From: an uncultured Clostridia bacterium
Lineage (GTDB): Bacteria; Bacillota; Clostridia; Christensenellales; Borkfalkiaceae
Direction of reading: 5' to 3'
Assembly (NCBI GenBank): GCA_947625245.1
Contig: CANQNO010000014.1
Coordinates: 1-46,733, forward strand
Length of the DNA stretch: 46,733 nucleotides
Below the pieces are notes generated by a model. The model ran no database searches, was not told where the DNA came from, and was given only the letters and a program-made list of their open reading frames with translations. How positions within the stretch are numbered: position 1 is the first letter of the stretch; each line of letters opens with the position of its first letter. Shown piece after piece: positions 24,801 to 32,738 of the stretch. Both the position numbers and the translations under genes were made by a program.

Positions 24801-25283
24801 GCGGTAAAATCCCTTATAATAATGTCAAGCATACCGTTTTCGTTCACGGGCGGGTTTCTGGCGCTTGTAATAACGGGCACAAGCCTTAACGTGGTGTCCT
24901 TTATCGGGCTTATAATGCTTATGGGCGTCGTCGTCAACAACGCAATAGTCATGCTCGAAAAAATCAAACAGCTTAAAAACGGCGGCATGACCCATTACGA
25001 CGCCGTGCGCGAAGCCTGCAAAGTACGGCTCCGCCCCATATTTATGACAACCCTCACAACCATACTCGCGCTTATCCCGCTCGCAGTTGGGATAGGCAAG
25101 GGATCGGAACTCATGCAACCGCTGGGAATAGTGGTGATAGGCGGGCTTTTGATAGGCACTCTCGTAACCCTTGTTCTGGTGCCCTCGGTGTATTGCGCCG
25201 TTCACCGCCTTTCAGAAAAATTCCCCGACGGCAAAAAGCGCAAATCAAAGGAGCCGCCCGAAAAGGAAGCGGCTGCGGAATAA
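21840..25283 (+). CDS. RND-superfamily efflux transporter, AcrB/SwrC type
   Basis: A 1147-residue proton-driven exporter with the RND layout duplicated: an N-terminal helix (FIIRQSAAIVLAVIFVIAF), a large extracellular loop, TM2-6, a second helix, a second loop and TM8-12. TM4 reads GMLVDNSIVVIESI, where many relatives have two aspartates; here only one remains. The cytoplasmic linker after TM6 is long and charged. TTG 21840 is chosen because GGAGG (21829-21833) lies 6 nt upstream and the frame before it is an arginine-rich shadow of the previous gene. No membrane-fusion or outer-membrane partner is adjacent, as expected for a Gram-positive RND such as Bacillus SwrC. Substrate unknown. Confidence 0.85.
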   Translation: MSKFFGFIIRQSAAIVLAVIFVIAFGVYSAVQMPVNLLPDINVPMVCVQVIYAGANAPSVEKDVTEKLEEGLSSIGGVSSVDSYSYDNLSAVVLSFAYGTDTKEKQSDIRGKLSSLGLPDGVQTDVYDIDLNAEAVAVLSVTSEKGPDDAYAKGKQLAARLSAIDGVENVEIKGGAEYAYCVRPFGGLELLAPLIVEAFSYGALDIPLGNVSSADGEVQVRNNSDITAEDDIKNMPIEIPAQAFGSVRDRIKQGLSAYGFDIDDPATAETVVNTPFIFDMLKSQVAAQGGNFSDDLLKQIILKTDGNIIAKVSDVATVEKEASYSSYVYYFDGEIGITPGVTVEIYKSNGANSSAVVKEVKSVYEGAASEEGYQISVNLLDDKSQFISESISNVLISMLIGGALAVFVIFVFLKKVRTSLIIAVTMPLSVLAAIICLFAMGITLNMVSLGGLAVGIGMLVDNSIVVIESISKHRDMDKTAYRAAVDGTTEVGGALFGSTVTTVCVFIPILFSGGLTAEIFTDLSWAVIFSLSLSLIVAVTVIPALYALLCGGKRMLKGGGLSKNLPGSTAESAAEELPEKQESLCQNSPNTSSAPRKSRFSRAVALLKEPRVMNATEKFYSKILTGALKRKFIPIITAVVLFGASIGLLFVTGTEFLPSIDKGSIEVNMAYAPGTSLQTIQQDVSDFAVKIEEELKDNLDYISVSVGKNGLLAMTDTGIITVQLNTDRGTERTVEKIRELAQGDGTADAARKSVNVRQIDGVVASLLSGSDDLSVTILGEDGEKLKEIAGEIMEELKKPENGFTDVSSTATDPAWQTDIKFDRNKLAAYGLDYQTVVMTLRIGMASYTACTATIDGGECSVNVSFGKDALKDVEDLKNFTVGSGSEGAVKLSDVAEISEPHPVEACIRHSGGRQMISVSATLPGTDTGAAGRQMRKIAEDVLKKYEGFEFRQSGISSYLNDAFSGLAVALVISFFLLFAVMTVQFGSAVKSLIIMSSIPFSFTGGFLALVITGTSLNVVSFIGLIMLMGVVVNNAIVMLEKIKQLKNGGMTHYDAVREACKVRLRPIFMTTLTTILALIPLAVGIGKGSELMQPLGIVVIGGLLIGTLVTLVLVPSVYCAVHRLSEKFPDGKKRKSKEPPEKEAAAE

Positions 25284-25427
25284 ATGCGGAATAAGTTTAA
25301 TAAATTTATCGACCCCGCGGCGAACCTTTCGCCGCGGGGATTTTGGGTTTTTGAAGAGGCGGCGGACTTTAATTGCGCGGAAAAATATATTTCGGCTCTG
25401 CGGGAAATATATTTAAAATATGGCTGA
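25284..25427 (+). CDS. Possible small ORF (47 aa) between the RND and NSS genes
   Basis: The ATG directly follows the RND stop codon (TAAATG), and the frame ends 8 nt inside the NSS gene. The product begins MRNKFNKFIDPAANL and ends in an amphipathic helix, with one cysteine and no membrane segment. The tight fit would allow stop-start coupling to the NSS gene, which lacks a clear ribosome binding site. Against it, a 12-bp terminator-like hairpin lies inside the frame. No family was recognised. Confidence 0.35.
   Translation: MRNKFNKFIDPAANLSPRGFWVFEEAADFNCAEKYISALREIYLKYG
25313..25350 (+). terminator. Probable terminator after the RND gene
   Basis: A 12-bp perfect stem CCCCGCGGCGAA/TTCGCCGCGGGG with loop CCT. 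The tail ATTTTGGGTTTTT is an interrupted T-tract, so readthrough is likely. Confidence 0.6.
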
Positions 25428-26931
25428 AAAATTCAAATCTAAGGGCGGGTTTGTCCTCGCGAGCGTCGGCGCGGCGGTGGGGCTGGGGAACGCTTTGCGC
25501 TTCCCCGGGCTGTGCGCAAAGTACGGCGGCGGGGCGTTCCTGCTGATTTATATGGCTGGGCTGGTTTTGCTGGGCGTACCCCTTCTGAACGCCGAAATAG
25601 CGCTCGGAAGAAAGGTAAAGGGCGGCGCGCCCGACTGTATGCAGGCACTTTTAAAGGGCGGCTCCAAACTCGGCTGGGCGCAGTGCGCAAATTCCGTTTT
25701 CACAGCGGTGCTGTATGCGGGGATGGCGGGCTGGATCCTCTCCATGGCGTTTGAAATATTCCCGCTCTGCAACAGCATGAACGCCGCACAAATCGCCCCT
25801 TCGTACTTCTTCGGCAACGTTTTGCATGCGGGCGGCGACGGCGTGGTTTCGGGCATATCGCCCCTTGTTTCGGTGTGCATAGCCGCCGTGTGGGTGTTTA
25901 TGTTCTTGTGCCTGAAAGGAGGGGCGGGCAGCATTTCGGGCGCGGCTAAGTTCACCGTTCTGGTGCCCGTGGCTATGTTTACGGTCATCTCGGTCCGCGG
26001 TATGTTTTACGAAAATTCAGGAGAGGCGCTCCGCGCGCTGTTCACCCCCGATTTCTCCCGCATGTCCTCGCCCGAAATCTGGATATCCGCGCTGGGGCAG
26101 GTGTTCTTTTCGCTGTCCCTCGCCGTGGGCATAATGCCCGCGTACGGCGCGTATCTGCCCGACGGGTGCAGCATATTCCCCGCTTCGCTTTTGATTGCGG
26201 CGGCGGACGCGTTTGTATCGGTGCTCGCTTCGGTGGCGCTGTTCACAACCCTCTATGGCTGCGGATTGCAGGGCGAAATAAGCAGTTCGGGCATAATCAC
26301 GGCTTTTTCGGTGTATCCCGCGGCGATAGTTTCACTGTTCAAAAACCCCGTTGCCTGCGGAACGGTGGGGGCGCTTTTTTATTTTTCGCTCTCGCTTATG
26401 GCGGTGCAGTCGGGCGTTTCCATGCTCGAAGCCGCGCTCTCCCCCGTAATAAAAAAATCGGGCTTCAGCCGTGCGGCTGCGGCGGCGGTAAGCTGTGCGG
26501 TTTTGGGCGTCGCGTCAATGATTTTTGCCACGACAGCCGCCGACGCGGCTGTGGAAATTGCCGATTTGTTCGTAAATTTTTACAACGTTCTCGTGCTGTG
26601 CATACTCGAGTGTCTGGTTTTGGGCAGAAAGCGCAACCTTTCCCCGCTTGTGGAAGAAATAAACAGATATTCGGGCAAAATGCGCATGCCCCGCGCCCCG
26701 TTCGGGATTTCGGTGGGGGTGTTGTGCCCCGCCGTTTTGATCTTGCTTGCCGTGCCGCAATTTTTAAAGCTGTTTTCGCCGCTCCCCTATCCGCACTGGG
26801 CGCAGTTCGCTTTCGGCACGGGCACGGGGATAGCCGCGGCTTTCGCGGGGTTCGCAGCCGACGCGCTCTTTTCAAAATTTGCCCGCGCAAGGGGCAAACA
26901 GGTTTCTTTCAAAAAATCCGGCGGCACATAA
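25420..26931 (+). CDS. Neurotransmitter:sodium symporter family transporter
   Basis: A 503-residue sodium-coupled amino-acid symporter of the SNF/NSS (LeuT-fold) family. The hallmark TM1 is GGFVLASVGAAVGLGNALRF, with the unwound sodium-binding segment, followed by KYGGGAFLLIYMAGL. About 11 to 12 transmembrane segments follow. The substrate is probably a hydrophobic or aromatic amino acid, but this cannot be read from sequence by eye. No Shine-Dalgarno sequence is evident; translation may be coupled to the small ORF that overlaps its start. A terminator overlaps the stop. Confidence 0.88.
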   Translation: MAEKFKSKGGFVLASVGAAVGLGNALRFPGLCAKYGGGAFLLIYMAGLVLLGVPLLNAEIALGRKVKGGAPDCMQALLKGGSKLGWAQCANSVFTAVLYAGMAGWILSMAFEIFPLCNSMNAAQIAPSYFFGNVLHAGGDGVVSGISPLVSVCIAAVWVFMFLCLKGGAGSISGAAKFTVLVPVAMFTVISVRGMFYENSGEALRALFTPDFSRMSSPEIWISALGQVFFSLSLAVGIMPAYGAYLPDGCSIFPASLLIAAADAFVSVLASVALFTTLYGCGLQGEISSSGIITAFSVYPAAIVSLFKNPVACGTVGALFYFSLSLMAVQSGVSMLEAALSPVIKKSGFSRAAAAAVSCAVLGVASMIFATTAADAAVEIADLFVNFYNVLVLCILECLVLGRKRNLSPLVEEINRYSGKMRMPRAPFGISVGVLCPAVLILLAVPQFLKLFSPLPYPHWAQFAFGTGTGIAAAFAGFAADALFSKFARARGKQVSFKKSGGT

Positions 26932-26946
26932 ATCCGCCTTTTTTTA
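26920..26946 (+). terminator. Terminator of the NSS transporter gene
   Basis: Stem GGCGG/CCGCC with a 9-nt loop that includes the stop codon, followed by seven or more T residues. Confidence 0.6.
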
Positions 26947-27082
26947 TTGCGGACAAGCCCCCGTTTTGACGTTTGGCGATCAAAAACTCCGTTTGGTAAC
27001 CCTGCAACATTACTGTTGTCATACGATATTATGACGAAACGGGCTTGCAAAATGGCAATAATTAAATTGAGCCGTATTACGT

Positions 27083-27111
27083 TTGACAATTAACTTTTGA
27101 AATGCTAAAAT
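27083..27111 (+). promoter_or_regulatory. Sigma-A promoter of the polysaccharide operon
   Basis: TTGACA (27083-27088), a 17-bp spacer and TAAAAT (27106-27111). No further clear promoter or terminator is seen over the next 19 kb, so this may drive the whole cluster. The stretch 26947-27082 holds nothing I recognise. Confidence 0.75.
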
Positions 27112-27117
27112 CAAAGT

Positions 27118-27162
27118 AACCTTTAAGGTTCTTTTACATACGTAAAAGCGGGGAAATCCCCG
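27118..27162 (+). promoter_or_regulatory. Leader with three adjacent hairpins upstream of the polysaccharide genes
   Basis: AACCT/AGGTT (27118-27130), CTTTTAC-ATAC-GTAAAAG (27131-27148) and CGGGG-AAAT-CCCCG (27149-27162) are directly abutting, beginning at the predicted transcription start. None has a T-run. GGGAG before ATG 27179 is the ribosome binding site. Confidence 0.5.
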
Positions 27163-27178
27163 ACGGGAGCTTTTTCCG

Positions 27179-27859
27179 ATGTCGGAACAATTTTCTGTCG
27201 ACCGGCTCGACGCTACTATAAAAAAACGCAATCCTTTCGCTTATTTTCTATACCGCTTTTTCAAGCGGTTTTTCGATGTTTTATCCAGCGGATTGTTTTT
27301 GATAATTTTCAGTTGGCTCTATCTTATTTTGGCTATAGCGGTAAAATGCAGCGACGGCGGTCCCGTATTTTATTGCCATAAGCGCGTGGGAAAGGGCGGC
27401 AGGGAAATTTCTCTTCCCAAATTCAGAAGCATGAAAAAGAACGCGGACAGGCTTGAGGACGTGCTCACGCCCGAAGAACTCGAAGAGTATAAGCGTGAGT
27501 ACAAGCTCGACCACGACCCGCGCATAACTAAGCTCGGTAAATTTTTGCGCAAGACGAGTCTTGACGAATTGCCCAATGTCTGGGCGATTTTCACGGGCAG
27601 GATTTCGGTTATAGGACCACGCCCTTTGATGAAGAGCGAGGTAGAGGAAAAGTACGGACCTGCCGCGGACAAGCTCTTGTCGGTAAAGCCGGGCATGATA
27701 GGCTGGTGGGCGGCGAACGGAAGAAGCAACACGACCTACGACAGCGGCGAGCGGCAAAAGCTCGAACTTTACTATGTGGATCACTGCTCGATATGGCTGG
27801 ACATAAAAATTGTTTTCAAGACCATTATCGGCGTATTCAAAAGAACAGGAGCTAAGTGA
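27179..27859 (+). CDS. Priming phosphoglycosyl transferase (WbaP/WcaJ C-terminal type)
   Basis: A 226-residue monotopic enzyme that transfers sugar-1-phosphate from a nucleotide sugar to undecaprenyl phosphate, starting the repeat unit at the inner membrane face. A hydrophobic re-entrant helix (about residues 28-55, after KRFFDVLSSG) precedes the catalytic core. Conserved blocks are HKRVGKGG, KFRSMKKNAD, LRKTSLDELPN and VIGPRPL. The short form lacks the extra N-terminal membrane domain of WcaJ. It is the first gene behind the operon promoter. The donor may be UDP-glucose, UDP-galactose or a related sugar; sequence alone does not decide. Confidence 0.9.
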   Translation: MSEQFSVDRLDATIKKRNPFAYFLYRFFKRFFDVLSSGLFLIIFSWLYLILAIAVKCSDGGPVFYCHKRVGKGGREISLPKFRSMKKNADRLEDVLTPEELEEYKREYKLDHDPRITKLGKFLRKTSLDELPNVWAIFTGRISVIGPRPLMKSEVEEKYGPAADKLLSVKPGMIGWWAANGRSNTTYDSGERQKLELYYVDHCSIWLDIKIVFKTIIGVFKRTGAK

Positions 27860-28869
27860 TGATAATAACCCAAACCCCTTTCAGGATGAGTTTTTTCGGC
27901 GGCGGAACGGATATGCCGGATTTTTTCAATGAATATGGCGGAGCCGTTCTTTCCACCACGGTTGATAAATACTGCTATATCACCTTGCGCCATTTGCCGA
28001 GATTTTTCGATTACACAAGCGAGTTGGTTTACTCGAAAATAGAGCGCATAAAGAGCGTAAACGAAATCGAACATCCCCTAATACGGAATACGATGAAGTT
28101 TATGGATATGCACGAACTCAGGCTGAATTACGAGGCGGATCTGCCCGCCCGTACAGGACTCGGCACGAGCAGTTCGTTTGCCGTGGGTATGCTAAACGCC
28201 TTTTATGCAATGAAGGGAAAATACGCCGACAAAAAAAAGCTTGCCGATGAGGCGATTTATATCGAGCGCGAACTTTGTGCGGAAAGCGGCGGCTGGCAGG
28301 ACCAGATTGCGGCGTCTTTCGGGGGGTTCAACCGTATAGATTTTAAAAACAACACATACACGGTAACCCCCGTTATTATGTCCGCGGAGAAAAAAAGCGA
28401 GTTAAATTCCAACCTGTTGATGTTCTTCACGGGATTCACCCGCAATTCTTCTGAAATTCAGAAGAGAAATTTGTCGGGCGGCAGAAAAATCGAACAGCTG
28501 AAAAGTATGCTTGCGCTTGTTGACGAAGCCGAAAAGGTGCTTGAATCCAAAAATGCGGATTTGGACGACTTCGGCAGGCTTTTGAACGAGACGTGGCGTC
28601 TTAAACGGGAAACGGGCGGCGCGGTCTCTACCGACTATGTGGACGAGCTGTACCGCGCGGGTATAAACGCGGGCGCCTTGGGTGGTAAACTTCTTGGCGC
28701 GGGCGGCGGCGGGTTTTTGATATTTTATGTGAGGAAGGAAAATCACGAAAAGATTATTTCTGCCTTTAAAAATCTTCTGAAAATACCCTTCGCTTTCGAA
28801 GAGGGAGGCACCCGCATAGTTTACTACAATTCCGAATCGTACGACTGTGACGGCGCGAAGGAGAATTGA
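27859..28869 (+). CDS. hddA: D-glycero-alpha-D-manno-heptose-7-phosphate kinase
   Basis: A 336-residue GHMP-superfamily kinase that phosphorylates heptose 7-phosphate at C1. The N-terminus TPFRMSFFGGGTDMP and the ATP-binding PARTGLGTSSSFA match HddA, and a third motif LGGKLLGAGGGGF lies near the C-terminus. ATG 27859 shares one base with the preceding stop (TGATG); GTG 27856 is an alternative. It is adjacent to the other heptose genes, which supports the assignment over a generic sugar kinase. Its stop shares one base with the next ATG. Confidence 0.88.
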   Translation: MIITQTPFRMSFFGGGTDMPDFFNEYGGAVLSTTVDKYCYITLRHLPRFFDYTSELVYSKIERIKSVNEIEHPLIRNTMKFMDMHELRLNYEADLPARTGLGTSSSFAVGMLNAFYAMKGKYADKKKLADEAIYIERELCAESGGWQDQIAASFGGFNRIDFKNNTYTVTPVIMSAEKKSELNSNLLMFFTGFTRNSSEIQKRNLSGGRKIEQLKSMLALVDEAEKVLESKNADLDDFGRLLNETWRLKRETGGAVSTDYVDELYRAGINAGALGGKLLGAGGGGFLIFYVRKENHEKIISAFKNLLKIPFAFEEGGTRIVYYNSESYDCDGAKEN

Positions 28870-30134
28870 TGAAAACCTTAATTATGGCGGGAGGCAAGGG
28901 AACGCGCATAGCTTCGTTAAATTACGAAGTACCCAAACCTATGATTCCCATATGCGGAAAGCCTATACTTCAATATGAGATAGAATGTCTAGGAAGGCAG
29001 GGCTTTAAGGATATTATCCTCGTAGTGGGATATTTGCGTTCTGCCATAGAAAATTACTTTGGCGACGGCTCCGCTTTCGGGGTGCGCATAGAATATATCG
29101 AGGAAGAAGAACCGCTCGGCACTGCGGGCGCATTGTTTTATCTTAAAGATAAAATTTCCGACGATTTTCTGCTGTTGAACGGGGATATAATTTTCGACGT
29201 GGATATTTCCCGTTTTGTTGCGGCGCATAAAAAGAACAGTTGCGCGGCAACAATATTTACCCACCCGAATTCCCATCCGCACGACAGCGGCATAATAATT
29301 GCCGGAAAGGACGGAAGAGTTTTAAACTGGTTGCATAAAGAGGACAAACGGCTGTATTACCGCAACAGGGTAAACGCGGGGTTGCACATGCTTTCCCCTT
29401 ATGTATTAAAAGGCATTACAGAACTTAAAAAAACAGACCTAGACAGAGATATACTTAAACCGCTTATATCTTTTGGGGAACTTTATGTTTACGATTCACC
29501 CGAATATGTCAAAGATATGGGTACACCCGACAGGTTTTTTGCGGTTGAAAAGGATATTGAGAGCGGCAAGGTAAAAGCCAAAAATTTATCCGAAAAACAG
29601 CGAGCTATATTTTTGGACAGAGACGGAACGCTCAATAAGCATGTGGGCTTTTTGACGGATAAAGACAATCTTGAGCTTACAGACGGCGCTGCCGAAGCGG
29701 TCAAAAAAATAAACGAAAGCGGGTATCTCGCCATAGTGGCGTCCAACCAACCCGTTATCGCGCGCGGCGAAGTGAGCTTTGAAGAATTGGACGAAATCCA
29801 CAACAAGCTCGAAACGCTTTTGGGCGCTCAGGGCGCTTATCTCGACGCCGTTTATTTTTGCCCGCATCATCCGGACAAGGGTTTCGAAGGTGAACGACCC
29901 GAATACAAAACGGATTGCAGTTGCCGCAAACCGAAGGCCGGTATGCTCTTTGAAGCCGCGGCAAAGTTTAATATCGACCTTTCCCGGTCGTGGATGATAG
30001 GGGACGGGGGGAATGATGTTTTGTGTGGCAAAAACGCAGGTTGCAAAACGGCATTTATAGGCATCGAAAACAAATTCGGCGCGGATATATGCGGCTCTTC
30101 TTTATCGGAATGCGTCAATAAAATTTTAGGCTGA
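28869..30134 (+). CDS. Bifunctional heptose-1-phosphate nucleotidyltransferase / heptose-1,7-bisphosphate phosphatase
   Basis: A 421-residue fusion. Residues about 1-235 are a sugar nucleotidyltransferase of the HddC/ManC-like class (LIMAGGKGTRI, VPKPMIPICGKPIL, LLNGDIIFDVD) that would load heptose-1-phosphate onto GTP. Residues about 245-421 are a GmhB-type HAD phosphatase with Asp250 and Asp252 in FLDRDGTLN and the zinc-loop cysteine/histidine set FCPHHPD and CSCRKPKAGM. The two steps flank the HddA reaction, so one polypeptide handles phosphate removal and nucleotide activation. ATG 28869 follows TGATG coupling; TTG 28866 is less likely. The nucleotide used is inferred as GTP from pathway context. 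Confidence 0.87.
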   Translation: MKTLIMAGGKGTRIASLNYEVPKPMIPICGKPILQYEIECLGRQGFKDIILVVGYLRSAIENYFGDGSAFGVRIEYIEEEEPLGTAGALFYLKDKISDDFLLLNGDIIFDVDISRFVAAHKKNSCAATIFTHPNSHPHDSGIIIAGKDGRVLNWLHKEDKRLYYRNRVNAGLHMLSPYVLKGITELKKTDLDRDILKPLISFGELYVYDSPEYVKDMGTPDRFFAVEKDIESGKVKAKNLSEKQRAIFLDRDGTLNKHVGFLTDKDNLELTDGAAEAVKKINESGYLAIVASNQPVIARGEVSFEELDEIHNKLETLLGAQGAYLDAVYFCPHHPDKGFEGERPEYKTDCSCRKPKAGMLFEAAAKFNIDLSRSWMIGDGGNDVLCGKNAGCKTAFIGIENKFGADICGSSLSECVNKILG

Positions 30135-30136
30135 TT

Positions 30137-30784
30137 ATGGATAAAATTTACGGTCAACTAGATATTTTGTACAGCCGCTATCCCGCGCTTGCGGTGTGCC
30201 GCCCGGATATGATAAAGGCTTACGAAATTTTAAAGGATAGTTTTGAAAAGGGCGGCAAGCTTCTTATAGCGGGGAATGGCGGCAGTTGCGCCGACGCGCA
30301 ACATATAGTTGGGGAACTGATGAAAGGCTTTAAGCTACCCCGGAAATGTTCGTCTGATTTTGCAACGAAACTTTGCAAAGCCGACTCGGTTCGCGGGGCG
30401 GCTCTTGCAGAAAAATTGCAATGCGCATTGCCCGCCGTTGCGCTTTCCGAACAGCAGGCGCTGAATACGGCGTATATAAACGACGTCAAAGGCGGCGGGG
30501 AATATGCGTTTTCACAGCAGCTTTTCGGACTGGGCAGGTCAGGAGATGTGTTTTTGGGTATATCCACTTCGGGTAATTCCTCAAATATTCTTAATGCTAC
30601 AGCGGTGGCAAAAACTTTGGGAATAAAAGTGGTAGGTCTCACTGGCGAAAACGGCGGCGCGCTCGCCGCAGTGTCCGACGTCTCCATAAAAGTTCCTGCT
30701 TCTGAAACTTACGTCATACAGGAGTATCACCTACCCGTATATCATTGCCTGTGTCTTATGCTCGAAGAATATTTTTTCGATTAA
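30137..30784 (+). CDS. gmhA: Sedoheptulose-7-phosphate isomerase
   Basis: A 215-residue SIS-domain enzyme that converts sedoheptulose 7-phosphate to D-glycero-D-manno-heptose 7-phosphate, the first step of the pathway. The core is [20 protein letters not shown], with a later phosphate loop [11 protein letters not shown] and a C-terminal [15 protein letters not shown]. It is slightly longer than the Escherichia coli enzyme. It begins 2 nt after the stop of the fusion gene. Confidence 0.92.
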   Translation: MDKIYGQLDILYSRYPALAVCRPDMIKAYEILKDSFEKGGKLLIAGNGGSCADAQHIVGELMKGFKLPRKCSSDFATKLCKADSVRGAALAEKLQCALPAVALSEQQALNTAYINDVKGGGEYAFSQQLFGLGRSGDVFLGISTSGNSSNILNATAVAKTLGIKVVGLTGENGGALAAVSDVSIKVPASETYVIQEYHLPVYHCLCLMLEEYFFD

Positions 30785-30806
30785 TTATATACAAAGGAGA
30801 TTTATA

Positions 30807-31697
30807 ATGAAAGGAATAATTTTGGCGGGCGGAAGCGGGACGCGGCTTTATCCGCTGACGAGAGTGACAAGCAAGCAGTTATTGCCCGTATACGACAAGC
30901 CTATGATATATTACCCGCTGTCTGTTTTAATGAATGCAGGTATACGCGATATACTTATTATATCCACTCCTCAGGATACGCCGCGTTTTAAAGAGTTGCT
31001 TGGGAACGGCGAGAAATTTGGATTAAATCTGGAATATGCGGTGCAGGAGACTCCTGACGGGCTTGCACAAGCGTTTGTGATAGGCGAAAAATTTATCGGT
31101 AAAGATAACGTCGCTATGATTCTCGGCGACAATATATTTGCAGGACAAGGATTGAAAAAACGGCTTATTGCGGCTGTTAAACACGCCGAAGAGGGCAAGG
31201 GCGCAACGGTATTCGGCTATTATGTGGACGATCCCGAAAGATTCGGTATAGTTGAATTTGATAAAAACGGCAAAGCGGTTTCCATCGAGGAAAAGCCTCA
31301 AAAACCCAAAAGTAACTATTGCGTGACGGGGCTTTATTTCTACGATAACAAAGTTGTGGAATATGCAAAGACACTTAAACCTTCTGCCCGCGGCGAGTAC
31401 GAAATAACGGATATCAATAAAATTTATTTGGAAAACAACAATTTACACGTTGAAGTTTTGGGACAAGGTTTTACTTGGCTTGATACGGGAACACACGAAA
31501 GCCTTGTGGACGCCACCGATTTTATAAAGACTGTCGAAACGCACCAACACAGAAAAGTCGGTTGCCTTGAAGAAATAGCGTATCAGAACGGTTGGATATC
31601 CAAAGAGCAGTTGATTGAATTATACGAGCCGATGAAGAAAAACCAGTACGGACAATATCTGAAAGACATAATCGACGGCAAATTTATGGGGCTATAA
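30807..31697 (+). CDS. rfbA: Glucose-1-phosphate thymidylyltransferase
   Basis: A 296-residue enzyme that makes dTDP-glucose from dTTP and glucose 1-phosphate, the entry step to dTDP-L-rhamnose. It has the signature [26 protein letters not shown], and the later [10 protein letters not shown]. The length matches RmlA. AAAGGAG sits 8 nt before the ATG, the best ribosome binding site in the cluster. It is followed by rfbB, rfbD and rfbC in the order A-B-D-C. Confidence 0.95.
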   Translation: MKGIILAGGSGTRLYPLTRVTSKQLLPVYDKPMIYYPLSVLMNAGIRDILIISTPQDTPRFKELLGNGEKFGLNLEYAVQETPDGLAQAFVIGEKFIGKDNVAMILGDNIFAGQGLKKRLIAAVKHAEEGKGATVFGYYVDDPERFGIVEFDKNGKAVSIEEKPQKPKSNYCVTGLYFYDNKVVEYAKTLKPSARGEYEITDINKIYLENNNLHVEVLGQGFTWLDTGTHESLVDATDFIKTVETHQHRKVGCLEEIAYQNGWISKEQLIELYEPMKKNQYGQYLKDIIDGKFMGL

Positions 31698-31715
31698 AGA
31701 GAGGAACAAAAGAAA

Positions 31716-32735
31716 ATGAAGATATTAGTTACCGGCGGCGCCGGGTTTATTGGAAGCAATTTTATATTTCACATTTTTGAAAAGTATCCCGATTACCGCG
31801 TAATCTGTCTTGACAATCTTACGTACGCCGGTAATCTTTCGACTTTGAAAGGCGTTATGGATAACCCGCGCTTTCGTTTTGTCAAAGCCGACATATGCGA
31901 CAGGCCTAAGGTATTTGAACTTTTCGAAGAGGAAAAACCCGATATAGTAATTAATTTTGCGGCTGAAAGTCACGTTGACAGAAGTATAGAAAATCCCGAA
32001 ATATTTTTACAGACTAATATAATCGGTACGGCTACCCTTATGGACGCCTGCCGTGAATTTGGGATAAAACGTTACCATCAGGTTTCAACAGACGAAGTTT
32101 ACGGAGATCTGCCTTTGGACAGACCCGATTTGTTTTTTACGGAAACCACACCGCTCCATACCAGCAGTCCATATTCGGCTTCTAAAGCGGCGGCGGATTT
32201 GTTGGTTTTGGCTTATTACAGAACATACGGTTTGCCTGTAAGCATAAGTCGCTGTTCCAACAACTACGGTCCATACCAATTCCCCGAAAAATTAATACCT
32301 CTTATGATTGCGAATGCGTTGAACGATAAGCCGTTACCTATATACGGAAAGGGCGAGAACATTCGCGACTGGCTTTACGTGGAGGACCATTGCAAAGCGA
32401 TAGACTTGATTATACATAAAGGCAGGGTCGGAGAAATTTATAATATCGGCGGACATAACGAAATGCGGAATATTGATATTGTAAAGCTTATTTGCAAAGA
32501 ACTCGGAAAACCCGAAAGCCTTATAACTTACGTTGCAGACAGAAAAGGGCATGATATGCGCTATGCGATTGATCCTACTAAAATCCATAATGAGCTGGGC
32601 TGGTTGCCGGAAACAAAGTTTGCGGACGGAATTAAATACACTATTAAGTGGTATTTGGATAACAGAGAGTGGTGGAAAACTATCATTTCGGGAGAATATA
32701 AAAATTATTACGAAAAAATGTACGGTAACAGATAA
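31716..32735 (+). CDS. rfbB: dTDP-glucose 4,6-dehydratase
   Basis: A 339-residue extended SDR that forms dTDP-4-keto-6-deoxyglucose. The NAD+ loop is GGAGFIGSNF, the catalytic STDEVYGDL contains the Asp-Glu pair used for dehydration, and the YxxxK pair lies in SPYSASKAA. Length and motifs are canonical RmlB. GAGAGGA precedes the ATG. Confidence 0.95.
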   Translation: MKILVTGGAGFIGSNFIFHIFEKYPDYRVICLDNLTYAGNLSTLKGVMDNPRFRFVKADICDRPKVFELFEEEKPDIVINFAAESHVDRSIENPEIFLQTNIIGTATLMDACREFGIKRYHQVSTDEVYGDLPLDRPDLFFTETTPLHTSSPYSASKAAADLLVLAYYRTYGLPVSISRCSNNYGPYQFPEKLIPLMIANALNDKPLPIYGKGENIRDWLYVEDHCKAIDLIIHKGRVGEIYNIGGHNEMRNIDIVKLICKELGKPESLITYVADRKGHDMRYAIDPTKIHNELGWLPETKFADGIKYTIKWYLDNREWWKTIISGEYKNYYEKMYGNR

Positions 32736-32738
32736 GAA

